A DNA stretch of 6,338 bases from an uncultured Flavobacteriales bacterium (GTDB lineage: Bacteria > Bacteroidota > Bacteroidia > Flavobacteriales_E > Vicingaceae), in the NCBI GenBank assembly GCA_913059105.1, contig CAJXRL010000158.1:1-6338 (forward strand), given 5' to 3'. Shown here in pieces: positions 1 through 6,338 of this stretch. Numbering within the stretch: the stretch's first letter is position 1; each line of letters begins with the position of its first letter. Below the pieces are notes generated by a model. That model was not told the DNA's origin. It did no database searches and saw only the letters and a program-made list of their open reading frames with translations. The translations under genes were made by a program, and so were the position numbers.

Positions 1-49
1 ACGAGATTTCTGCCTGTCTCGTGGGCTCGGAGATGTGTATAAGAGACAG
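1..49 (+). other. Illumina Nextera i7-side library adapter (artefact)
   Basis: This is synthetic sequence left from library preparation. Bases 1-7 (ACGAGAT) are the end of the P7 primer, 8-15 (TTCTGCCT) match my memory of Nextera index N703, 16-30 are the read-2 adapter (GTCTCGTGGGCTCGG), and 31-49 are the 19-base Tn5 mosaic end AGATGTGTATAAGAGACAG. The natural DNA begins at base 50. Any reading frame crossing this boundary is artificial. One plus-strand frame through it would yield the peptide MCIRDR, a well-known adapter translation in databases. Confidence 0.98.
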
Positions 50-1182
50 GCAAAGGGGAGAGTTAGCTTTTTATGCCATTGAATTTCGTGATTACGTATG
101 TATTTGTTTCTGCTCCGCATGTCTTCATGCATGCTGCTTAATCTTGATCTGGAGTTGCGACTCAAATTCCTTGCAGTATTTAAAATTTGACCTTTTTTCT
201 CTGTATTAAAACTTGAGAAATAGTCATCAAGATTGATAATGCTGGAATCTTTTGCAAGAGTGAATTTACTTTCGTCGAATTTTGAGTAAAGAAATGAGCT
301 ATTCTTTAAACCTGATTTAAAAGCATTGAAATGATTAATTTTCATTATGTTCAACGTATCCATGGCATTGGCCAATTGAGACATGTTTAGCATTTTATAT
401 CCAGTCTTAAATAATTCTTCATCGGTTCGATTTAAATCAAACTGAGATAAATCGGAACGAATAATATTCTCTTTAAACTTAGATCGCGCTAAGGTATAAT
501 CTTGCGTTGCTTGAGGATTCTCTTCTTCTTCGTAATTAACTCCATTTATTAGTTTCAACTCCAAATATCGTTTGTCGGCAGTTAACGTCATAATTCCTTC
601 TTCCGCTGTTGTTACTTTACGGTTTCCCGGACCGTCAGAATGGTCATAAATTAATACATCATATAAGTGTTCAACCCCATCAATTTCCTTTTTGTCTTTT
701 ACACGAATAGTAATATTTTCTAAATCATTTGAAAACATTCCAGGTTGAATGTCCATGGTAGGCTTTTGCTGTTTAATGTCATATAATAACGATTTGCTTT
801 TTAAATTCGCTACTGGGAGCCAATAATTTGAAAATAAGTAAGCAACAATACTTAACATAAAAACAACTAAAAAAAGAGGTTGCAAGATTTTCTTTAATGA
901 AATTCCAGCAGACTTAAATGCTACTAATTCGTAGTGCTCACCCAAATTCCCGAAAGTCATTAATGAAGAAAGCAATATTGATAGCGGTAAGGCCATGGGG
1001 ACTAAACTTGCCGCTACGTACACCAGCAATTGCACAAAAACGCCAAATTCAATTCCTTTACCGACTAAATCGTCAATGTACTTCCATAAGAACTGCATGA
1101 GCAGGACAAATATGGAAATGAAAAATGTCGCCATGAAAGGCGACATAAAGGATTTTAATATAAATTTTGAGGAGGTTTTCAA
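50..1182 (-). CDS. LptF/LptG (YjgP/YjgQ) family LPS export permease, C-terminus cut off by contig end
   Basis: This is an inner-membrane permease of the LptF/LptG family. With the ATPase LptB it extracts lipopolysaccharide from the inner membrane and passes it to LptC/LptA. The frame is open from an in-frame TAA at 1194-1192 to the left adapter, giving 377 native residues. Visible parts are helix 1 (about 18-34), then the QFLWKYIDDLVGKG segment (30-43), helix 2 (about 47-77), the HYELVAFKSAGIS coupling segment (83-95) and helix 3 (about 100-120). A periplasmic beta-rich domain follows (about 130-250), then a charged linker (about 260-365). The sequence stops at HKKLTLPF, just where helix 4 should begin, so about three helices are missing. 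The preferred start is TTG at 1182, because the next ATG (1146) would drop the conserved N-terminal segment KTSSKFILKSF. No Shine-Dalgarno sequence is seen. The gene lies 49 bases after the START-like gene on the same strand. LptF and LptG cannot be told apart safely. Confidence 0.9.
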
Positions 1183-1231
1183 CGTCTTTTTTTAGGGTAA
1201 GCGTTTCACCTTTAGTTTTATTGTGTAAAAT

Positions 1232-1615
1232 TTAAGAACCAATAGCGTGCAATAGACTATTTACTTGGCTTTCCCACAACAATTGAGATTCTTCTATTTC
1301 ATCTTCTTCGGAGTAGTCAGTAATGATTAATGATACATCGTTCGTTAAATCATCGGTCTCTAATTTAAACTCGAAAAAGTAATCGGTATCTTCATCTTCT
1401 TCCCATTTAAAACGGATGTGTTTATCCTGTTTTTTATTGAGTAAAATAGCGGTTTCCTCAGAACCATCCCAAATGAAAACGAACTTTTTACCTCTTGAAT
1501 TTACATTATCTGCAAACCATTCAGAAAGTCCCGAAGGTGTTGACAAGAATTTATATAGCATCTTAGGAGACGCCCTCACTACAAATTCTAAGGTATATTC
1601 TATTTTATCTGACAT
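1232..1615 (-). CDS. START-like (SRPBCC/AHSA1-type) domain protein
   Basis: This is a 127-residue soluble, presumably cytoplasmic protein made of one START-like domain, the helix-grip fold of the SRPBCC/AHSA1 superfamily that binds small hydrophobic ligands. The N-terminus gives the clearest signature: a beta strand (IEYTLEFVV, 5-13) followed by ASPKMLYKFLSTPSGLSEWFAD (15-36), the typical ASPexVwxxLtdPxgLxeWFAD pattern. A KFVFIWDGSEETA strand follows, then a strand starting at HIRFKW, and finally a helix (ESQLLWESQVNSLLHAIG) that would close the cavity. The part from about 70 to 110 is strongly acidic. There is no signal peptide or membrane segment. Similar short START-like proteins are widespread in Bacteroidota, but I know of no established ligand or function. 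It lies between the phosphatase and the LPS permease in the same direction, so co-transcription with the permease (49-base gap) is possible. The ATG at 1615 is the natural start, as the domain begins at once. Confidence 0.85.
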   Translation of the reverse strand: MSDKIEYTLEFVVRASPKMLYKFLSTPSGLSEWFADNVNSRGKKFVFIWDGSEETAILLNKKQDKHIRFKWEEDEDTDYFFEFKLETDDLTNDVSLIITDYSEEDEIEESQLLWESQVNSLLHAIGS

Positions 1616-1676
1616 GTTGAGTTTAGTTATTGAACCGCAAGATACGCACTTTTCAGTGAATTTAAAATTAGCTAAA

Positions 1677-1716
1677 TTACTTAGTAATATTGATTTACAA
1701 TTGTTAAACTAAGTAA
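1677..1716. repeat. 9-bp inverted repeat between the phosphatase and START-like genes
   Basis: TTACTTAGT (1677-1685) and ACTAAGTAA (1708-1716) are perfect inverted copies separated by 22 bases. The spacer contains the palindrome ACAATTGT (1697-1704). The repeat lies in the 116-base gap downstream of the phosphatase stop codon and upstream of the START-like gene. It could be a weak terminator or an operator, but the stem is AT-rich and no clean T-run follows on the minus strand, so chance is a real alternative in DNA of this composition. Confidence 0.35.
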
Positions 1717-1731
1717 AATGTTTTTTTTGGG

Positions 1732-3825
1732 TTAAAACCCAATTCGAAGTATGCAAACGTCATCTATTTGTTCTTCCTTTCTTCTCCATTCGGAAAAGTA
1801 TTCATCTAGCTTAACATTAAATGGTATTTCGTTTGTTTCCATAGCAGAAATAAGGTGTTTTTTAAACGCTTTTGACTTTAATTTTTTGCCTCTTTCACCC
1901 CCAAATTGATCTAAGTAACCATCTGTAAATAAGAAAATTTGATCACCATTTATGACGGTTATTTTTTTACTGGTGAAAGGTGTTCTTTTAATATATTTCC
2001 CAATCGGTTGTCTATTAGCTTTGAACTCTATAAACTCTTCGTTTCTGAGCAGATACAACGGGTTAAATGCTCCCGAATAAACTAATTCACGTTTATGGTC
2101 CCATCTGCAAAGGCAAATATCCATGCCATCACTAACAACGCTATCTTCATTGTCAAATGTTTGTTCAACAAGTAAGGTCAAACGGTCTAAAATTTTTCCT
2201 GGATCAGTCAATTTTAATTCATTGATGCATCTATTTAATGCGTTGTATCCTACAACACTTACCAATGCTCCTGGTACTCCATGTCCTGTGCAATCTGCTA
2301 CTGCAAAAAAGGAAAACTCATCGTTAGAGTCAAGCCAGTAAAAGTCACCCGAAACGATATCTTTCGGTCTATAATATATATCAAAGTCTCTAAATATTGA
2401 TTCTAACATTTTTTTTGAAGGAAGAATAGCATCTTGCAACCGTTGCGCATAATTAATGCTTTGAATAATTTCTTGGTTTTGAGTGGCTAAAAGACCGTTT
2501 TGAAGAACTACTTCTTGAGTTCTCAACTTAACTTCCCTTTCTAATGTTTCCGTTTGATCGCTTTTAAGTTGATTTATTTGCTCTAATCGCTCAACTGATT
2601 GTCGCTCTGCGATTAACTTATCGTTTTGTGTTTTGCGATACCTTGCCGCTAATGAAATTGACAGAAATGCAATTTCAACTGCAGATGCTATTTTAAGAGA
2701 ATTGGTAGCCAAAAATTCACTCTCAATAATGTTAACATTACTTAAGATAAACGAAATAGCTCCAAACCAAAGAAAGGCAAAAGCTAAGGTGACTTCAATT
2801 CCAGGTTGATGTCCGGATTTGTATCGCAAGTAAATTCCTACGAAAAAAAAACTCGTTATAATAAAGGAAATCCCATTGAGAAGGGGATAAGTTATTGCAT
2901 ATAACCTACCTTGTAGAAAGCTTGTGATTAGAAAAAAGCAGACAAGTCCAAAAAATAAATGGTAAATATTTGTAAACCACTTTTTCTCATGGTGAAATTC
3001 TAAAAATTGATTTGCATAAGCTAACAGTGAAAGCATTGAAATTGCGGCAAAAATAAGGATGGAATGATTCCCTAAGTAAGTAGAATGAGGCCATAGAAAT
3101 TCAAAGGAGAATCCATCTAAAGACAATTGGAACATTCCCATTATAAAAACATAGCTAACAAAAAAGAAATAGATTTTTTCTCGTAGAGCAATGCCAAAGA
3201 AGGTAAATAAGACGACTACCAAAGAAATGAATCCATAGTATAAGCCGAGGAAGAAATTCTCTTTCGAAACAAATTCGGTAAAGCCTTCCATGCTCCAAAA
3301 TTTCATTGGTAGTTTAAGAATTTCTCCATCACTTTTTGTTCTCACTAAAAGCCTGTAATTACTGTTTGCATTGAACTCAAGAGGAAATACAAATTTTCTA
3401 TAATCGTAAGCTCGATGCTCAAAGACAAAGTCATCTCCTGTATGAAATTCTTTAATTATTGTATTATGTTGGTCCAAGAGGATTAAGTCAACTTGGTTAG
3501 TTAATGGTCTAGCAAGTTCAATAATGAAGCTTCTATTCGCTTCATGTGAATTCAGAATAGTAAGTTCCATCCAAAAAGCAGAGGTTGTAAAACCCATGTA
3601 TGGGATTTCTGATTCCGATTGAAATGCACCTTCTATTTCGCTAAGGCTATTGGTTTTAACTATTTCTTGAAATTCTATTTCATCATTCTTGTCCTCTAAA
3701 ATCCAAGCATGTTTAGCGAAATGTTCTGAATTACCAATTGCAGGCAATTCAATTTCTGTCTGACTGAATACTGTAAAGGAGAAAGATAGTATAAGAACGA
3801 TTAAGACACTCTTTTTGAAACTCAT
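1732..3825 (-). CDS. 7TM-DISM sensor with SpoIIE (PP2C-type) serine phosphatase domain
   Basis: This is a membrane-bound signalling phosphatase. In the longest frame (703 residues from the ATG at 3843) the domains are: signal peptide 7-27 (MSFKKSVLIVLILSF..VFSQ); periplasmic 7TMR-DISMED2-like domain about 45-190; seven helices about 196-219, 223-241, 258-280, 292-310, 317-341, 350-372 and 380-400; coiled coil about 404-460; the linker INYAQRLQDAILPS (473-486); and a SpoIIE/PP2C phosphatase domain about 490-701. Metal-binding acidic residues appear intact: D500 (SGDFYW), D517 (ADCTGHGVPGA), D641 (FTDGYLDQFGG) and D694/D695 (QIDDVCIL). I prefer the ATG at 3825 (residue 7), because the signal peptide begins there and a promoter box lies between the two ATGs. 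The domain order implies that a periplasmic or membrane signal controls dephosphorylation of a cytoplasmic protein, classically a STAS-domain anti-sigma antagonist. No such partner is encoded here, so the substrate is unknown. Confidence 0.93.
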   Translation of the reverse strand: MSFKKSVLIVLILSFSFTVFSQTEIELPAIGNSEHFAKHAWILEDKNDEIEFQEIVKTNSLSEIEGAFQSESEIPYMGFTTSAFWMELTILNSHEANRSFIIELARPLTNQVDLILLDQHNTIIKEFHTGDDFVFEHRAYDYRKFVFPLEFNANSNYRLLVRTKSDGEILKLPMKFWSMEGFTEFVSKENFFLGLYYGFISLVVVLFTFFGIALREKIYFFFVSYVFIMGMFQLSLDGFSFEFLWPHSTYLGNHSILIFAAISMLSLLAYANQFLEFHHEKKWFTNIYHLFFGLVCFFLITSFLQGRLYAITYPLLNGISFIITSFFFVGIYLRYKSGHQPGIEVTLAFAFLWFGAISFILSNVNIIESEFLATNSLKIASAVEIAFLSISLAARYRKTQNDKLIAERQSVERLEQINQLKSDQTETLEREVKLRTQEVVLQNGLLATQNQEIIQSINYAQRLQDAILPSKKMLESIFRDFDIYYRPKDIVSGDFYWLDSNDEFSFFAVADCTGHGVPGALVSVVGYNALNRCINELKLTDPGKILDRLTLLVEQTFDNEDSVVSDGMDICLCRWDHKRELVYSGAFNPLYLLRNEEFIEFKANRQPIGKYIKRTPFTSKKITVINGDQIFLFTDGYLDQFGGERGKKLKSKAFKKHLISAMETNEIPFNVKLDEYFSEWRRKEEQIDDVCILRIGF

Positions 3826-3829
3826 GTCC

Positions 3830-3837
3830 CAAATGTA
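3830..3837 (-). promoter_or_regulatory. Bacteroidota -7 promoter box (TACATTTG) for the phosphatase gene
   Basis: On the minus strand this reads TACATTTG, a perfect match to the Bacteroidota -7 consensus TAnnTTTG. A TTA lies 19 bases upstream, where the -33 TTG is expected, matching two of three bases. The box ends 4 bases before the ATG at 3825, so a transcript from it would be leaderless or nearly so and could not include the upstream ATG at 3843. An 8-base match can arise by chance, but its position supports the shorter start. Confidence 0.5.
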
Positions 3838-3885
3838 CAGCATCTCTTTTAATTGTTAACTTTTTTTGTGAAGTTGGAATTCACT

Positions 3886-3932
3886 GTTTATTGAAAACTG
3901 TCGAACTTTCAACTTTGTTGACAGTTTATTGA
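3886..3932. repeat. Direct repeats of GTTTATTGA upstream of the VWA gene
   Basis: GTTTATTGA occurs at 3886-3894 and again at 3924-3932, 38 bases apart start to start. With one mismatch the similarity extends left to ACTGTTTATTGA and ACAGTTTATTGA. The second copy ends 6 bases before the VWA start codon. The copies flank and partly overlap the inverted repeat at 3895-3927. They may be paired protein-binding sites, but the AT-rich context makes chance possible. Confidence 0.4.
3895..3927 (+). promoter_or_regulatory. Inverted repeat/hairpin just upstream of the VWA-AAA+ operon
   Basis: AAACTGTC (3895-3902) and GACAGTTT (3920-3927) are perfect 8-base inverted copies with a 17-base spacer. In RNA one G-U and one A-U pair could lengthen the stem to 10 pairs. 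The right arm ends 11 bases before the VWA start codon. The spacer holds CAACTTTG (3910-3917), which misses the promoter consensus TAnnTTTG by one base. The element could therefore be an operator over the operon promoter, or a hairpin in the mRNA leader. No T-run follows, so it is not a terminator. Confidence 0.45.
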
Positions 3933-3938
3933 GTACAA

Positions 3939-5030
3939 ATGATAGGATTTAGATTTTCAGAGTTTTCGGAGGATAAAAAGAATGAAACACCATTTGAGAG
4001 GTTGTTGAAAATTTTTTTGGAATTGATGACTCATACTTCAGGCGATTTTGAAGAAAGTATGGCTTGGTTGAAAGAGCTAGATGATGAACATGGGCTAACA
4101 ACTCCTGAATATACGTTAGAAGATTTTCGAAAAGAGCTTGAAGAAAAGAGGTATGTTAAAAAAGACAAAAACAACAAGACTGGTTTAAGTGAAAAATCAG
4201 AGCAATTAATTCGTAAAAAGGCCTTGGAGCAAATCTTCGGTAAACTCAAGAAAGGCAGCAAAGGGAATCATAAAACAAACTTGATAGGTCAAGGAGGTGA
4301 GAACAATACTGACCGAAGACCTTTCCAATTTGGCGATACGCTAGAGCAAATTGCGTTTACAGAGTCATTTAAGAATGCTCAAATCAACAATGGAATTGAT
4401 TCTTTTCAAATGACAGAAAAGGATTTAGAGGTAACAGAGAGTTTTCACTCAACGCAAATGTCAACTGTTTTAATGATTGATATATCTCATTCAATGATTT
4501 TGTATGGCGAAGATCGAATTACTCCGGCGAAAAAAGTGGCAATGGCATTAGCTGAGTTAATAACAACCAAATACCCAAAAGATAGTTTGGACATAGTTGT
4601 TTTTGGAAATGATGCCTGGGAGGTAAAAATTATAGATTTACCGTATTTGTCGGTTGGTCCTTACCATACAAATACCGTTGCAGGATTGGAGTTGGCTATG
4701 GATTTATTGAGACGCAGAAAAAATGCAAATCGTCAAATTTTTATGATTACCGATGGAAAACCTACGTGTTTGATTGAAAATGGAGAATACTATCAAAATT
4801 CTTGGGGACAAGATCCTAAAATTTTAAATCGGACGATTAATTTAGGAATTCAATGTAGAAAATTGAATATTCCTATAACTACATTTATGATTGCCAAGGA
4901 TCCCTATTTGCAAAAGTTTGTCAAGGAATTTACTGAGGCCAACCAAGGGAAGGCATTTTTCTCTGACTTAAATGGCTTAGGAAATTTTATATTTACTGAT
5001 TACGAGAAGAATAAAAGAAAAAGAGTTTAA
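3939..5030 (+). CDS. VWA-domain protein partnered with a MoxR-like AAA+ ATPase
   Basis: This is a 363-residue protein with no signal peptide or membrane segment, so it is probably cytoplasmic. Residues 1-110 form a charged, largely helical N-terminal part ending in KKALEQIFGKLKKGSKGNH. A conserved linker follows (TDRRPFQFGDTLEQIAF, 124-140), then a VWA domain from about 173 to 355. The metal-ion-dependent adhesion site is complete: DISHS (D181, S183, S185), a threonine in TNTVAG (T244 or T246) and the aspartate of ITDGKP (D272). The protein should therefore bind Mg2+ and, through it, an acidic group of a partner. It ends in a basic tail (KNKRKRV). The downstream AAA+ gene starts 2 bases after its stop, so the two are co-transcribed and very likely form a chelatase- or MoxR-type ATPase/VWA complex. 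I recognise this as a family well conserved in Bacteroidota, with the same length and start. No Shine-Dalgarno sequence precedes the ATG. The client protein is unknown. Confidence 0.92.
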   Translation: MIGFRFSEFSEDKKNETPFERLLKIFLELMTHTSGDFEESMAWLKELDDEHGLTTPEYTLEDFRKELEEKRYVKKDKNNKTGLSEKSEQLIRKKALEQIFGKLKKGSKGNHKTNLIGQGGENNTDRRPFQFGDTLEQIAFTESFKNAQINNGIDSFQMTEKDLEVTESFHSTQMSTVLMIDISHSMILYGEDRITPAKKVAMALAELITTKYPKDSLDIVVFGNDAWEVKIIDLPYLSVGPYHTNTVAGLELAMDLLRRRKNANRQIFMITDGKPTCLIENGEYYQNSWGQDPKILNRTINLGIQCRKLNIPITTFMIAKDPYLQKFVKEFTEANQGKAFFSDLNGLGNFIFTDYEKNKRKRV

Positions 5031-5032
5031 AG

Positions 5033-6316
5033 ATGAATATATTGAAGATAAAGACGCTGAAAGAACTGAAGGATTCAGGATTTAAATTGAAAAGTGTTAA
5101 AGATGAACTCCGCGATAACTTAATTGAAAAGATTAAGTCGAACGTAAATGTATTTGATGGAATATATGGATATGAAGATACTGTGATTCCAAATATTGAA
5201 CGAGCTATTTTGTCAAGGCATAGCATTAATATGCTGGGTCTTAGAGGGCAGGCTAAAACTAGAATTGCTAGAATGATGACTCAATTATTAGACGAATACA
5301 TGCCAATAATTGATGGGAGTGAAGTAAACGATAATCCATTTGATCCAGTTTCGCATTATGGTAAGCAATTGGTTCAACAAAAAGGAGAAGAAACACCGAT
5401 TGCATGGGTGCATAGGAATGAGCGCTATGTTGAGAAATTAGCTACGCCAGACGTCTCTATTGCTGATTTAATTGGCGATGTTGATCCGATAAAGGCAGCG
5501 AATTTGAAGTTGGATTACTCCGATCCTCGAGTGATTCACTTTGGACTTATTCCTAGGGCAAACAGGTGTTTATTTGTAATTAATGAATTGCCTGATTTAC
5601 AGGCTAGAATTCAAGTGGCGCTTTTCAATATTTTGCAAGAAGGCGACATTCAAATTCGAGGTTTTCAATTGAGATTTCCGCTGGATATTCAGTTTATGTT
5701 TACCGCAAATCCTGAGGATTATACGAATAGAGGGTCTATCATCACTCCGCTAAAGGATAGGATTCAAAGTCAAATCATGACGCATTATCCTAAAACAATT
5801 GAACTAGCAAAAGACATAACTAAAAGCGAAGCGAAAATATCTGATTTTCAGAAGGAGAATATTACTGTTCCAGAAATTGTAAAAGATTTATTAGAGCAAA
5901 TCTCATTTGAAGCTAGAGAGAGTGAATTTGTGGATGAAAAGTCAGGTGTTTCTGCACGGCTTTCGATCTCGGCATATGAAACAATGCTTAGTGCAGCTGA
6001 AAGAAGGATGTTGAGAAGCGGAGATACTAAAACAACAATTCGGATCAGTGATTTGATGTCTGTTATTCCTTCCATAATTGGAAAGATAGAGATGGTTTAT
6101 GAAGGCGAGCAAGAGGGAGCTGTGAACGTAAGTTATGCGCTAATTCGTTCCGCAATCCGAACACAAGCTGTTACTTTTTTCCCAGAGTTAAAAGATTTGA
6201 AAAAGCTTAAAAACGCCTCCACTGAGACTTACAATTCGATTATAAATTGGTTCTCTTCAAATAAATTGGATTTGCTGAATGAGTTGTCCGAAATCGAATA
6301 TCACAAAGAATTGGAA
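5033..6316 (+). CDS. MoxR/magnesium-chelatase-like AAA+ ATPase, 3' end cut off by contig end
   Basis: This is a cytoplasmic AAA+ ATPase of the MoxR/ChlI-like group with 428 native residues. A further LSLIHI and stop come from the adapter and must be removed. The nucleotide-binding loop is GLRGQAKT (69-76), with K75 and T76 present but alanine where the last glycine is usual. The Walker B segment is CLFVINEL (179-186), with N184 in place of the usual aspartate and E185 kept. Sensor 1 is FTANPEDY (N226), the arginine finger is probably R243 in TPLKDR, and sensor 2 is GVSARLS (R309). The insert ATPDVSIADLIGDVDP (137-152) and the NILQEGDIQIRG hairpin (199-210) resemble the magnesium-chelatase I subunit. 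A helical lid follows sensor 2. It most likely works with the VWA protein 2 bases upstream, as a remodelling or metal-insertion chaperone. The real protein probably continues for some tens of residues. The old label 'magnesium chelatase' should not be read as chlorophyll synthesis. Confidence 0.92.
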
Positions 6317-6338
6317 CTGTCTCTTATACACATCTGAC
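6317..6338 (+). other. Illumina Nextera read-1-side adapter (artefact)
   Basis: CTGTCTCTTATACACATCT (6317-6335) is the reverse complement of the Tn5 mosaic end, followed by GAC, the first bases of the reverse-complemented read-1 adapter. Natural DNA ends at 6316. In the frame of the AAA+ gene the adapter reads LSLIHI and then TGA, creating a false C-terminus. Confidence 0.98.

Noticed and set aside
21..209. Plus-strand 62-codon frame beginning MGSEMCIRDR
   Set aside because: Its start lies in the adapter, and the rest is antisense to the LPS permease gene.
918..1195. Two overlapping plus-strand frames (918-1100 and 995-1195)
   Set aside because: Both are antisense to the well-supported LptF/LptG coding sequence and resemble no known protein.
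1416..1712. 98-codon plus-strand frame
   Set aside because: It is mostly antisense to the START-like gene and continues into AT-rich intergenic DNA; its translation shows no recognisable domain.
1721..1740. T-run plus GGGTTAAAACCC palindrome at the phosphatase stop codon as a rho-independent terminator
   Set aside because: On the minus strand the short palindrome is followed by A residues, and on the plus strand the T-run precedes it, so the order is wrong for a terminator in either direction. The palindrome also overlaps the last codons.
2123..2341. 72-codon plus-strand frame
   Set aside because: It is antisense to the conserved SpoIIE phosphatase domain.
4031..4261. 76-codon minus-strand frame
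   Set aside because: It is a serine- and phenylalanine-rich shadow of the lysine- and glutamate-rich N-terminal part of the VWA gene.
4993..5226. 77-codon minus-strand frame across the VWA/AAA+ junction
   Set aside because: It is antisense to two conserved genes and has shadow-like composition.
5848..6075. 75-codon minus-strand frame
   Set aside because: It is antisense to the lid region of the AAA+ gene.
5033..6316. Magnesium chelatase for chlorophyll or bacteriochlorophyll synthesis
   Set aside because: The similarity is only to the general ChlI/ChlD ATPase-VWA architecture. No pigment-synthesis gene is present, and the pair matches the general Bacteroidota MoxR/VWA type.
31..6335. Perfect 19-base inverted repeats at both ends (31-49 and 6317-6335), as in a transposon
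   Set aside because: They are the Tn5 mosaic ends used in Nextera tagmentation and are joined to adapter and index sequence. No transposase gene lies between them.

Overview
The window is a 6,267-base piece of AT-rich genomic DNA (50-6316) flanked on both sides by Illumina Nextera library adapter, which is not biological (1-49 and 6317-6338). The protein families suggest Bacteroidota, probably Flavobacteriales: a long-form LptF/LptG permease with a QFLWKYIDDLVGKG segment, a short START-like protein, a 7TM-DISM/SpoIIE phosphatase, and the VWA plus MoxR-like AAA+ pair typical of that phylum. A TAnnTTTG promoter box and the lack of clear Shine-Dalgarno sequences fit the same assignment. Family or genus cannot be fixed from this window.

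There are two divergent blocks. Reading leftwards (minus strand) are a membrane-bound SpoIIE-type phosphatase (3825 to 1732), a START-like domain protein (1615 to 1232), and an LptF/LptG-family lipopolysaccharide-export permease (1182 to the left end of the insert). The permease probably starts at TTG and loses its last membrane helices at the left edge. Reading rightwards (plus strand) are a von Willebrand factor A (VWA) protein (3939-5030) and, 2 bases later, a MoxR/magnesium-chelatase-like AAA+ ATPase (5033 to 6316), which is cut by the right adapter. The roughly 110-base region between the blocks holds a good Bacteroidota promoter box for the phosphatase and a hairpin-forming inverted repeat with overlapping direct repeats before the VWA gene.

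The VWA and AAA+ proteins very likely act together, the ATPase remodelling a client that the VWA protein binds through its metal site; the client is not visible here. The phosphatase looks like an envelope sensor: a periplasmic sensory domain and seven helices are joined by a coiled coil to a cytoplasmic PP2C-type phosphatase. Its usual partners (STAS-domain antagonist, anti-sigma kinase) are absent from the window. LptF/LptG belongs to the machine that extracts lipopolysaccharide from the inner membrane.

All five genes look like ordinary chromosomal genes. I see no mobile element, CRISPR array, RNA gene, toxin-antitoxin or defence system, and no convincing new system. The points most worth a second look are the adapter ends and the false peptides they create, the non-standard Walker motifs of the AAA+ protein, and the shared regulatory region. 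No gap between genes exceeds about 120 bases.
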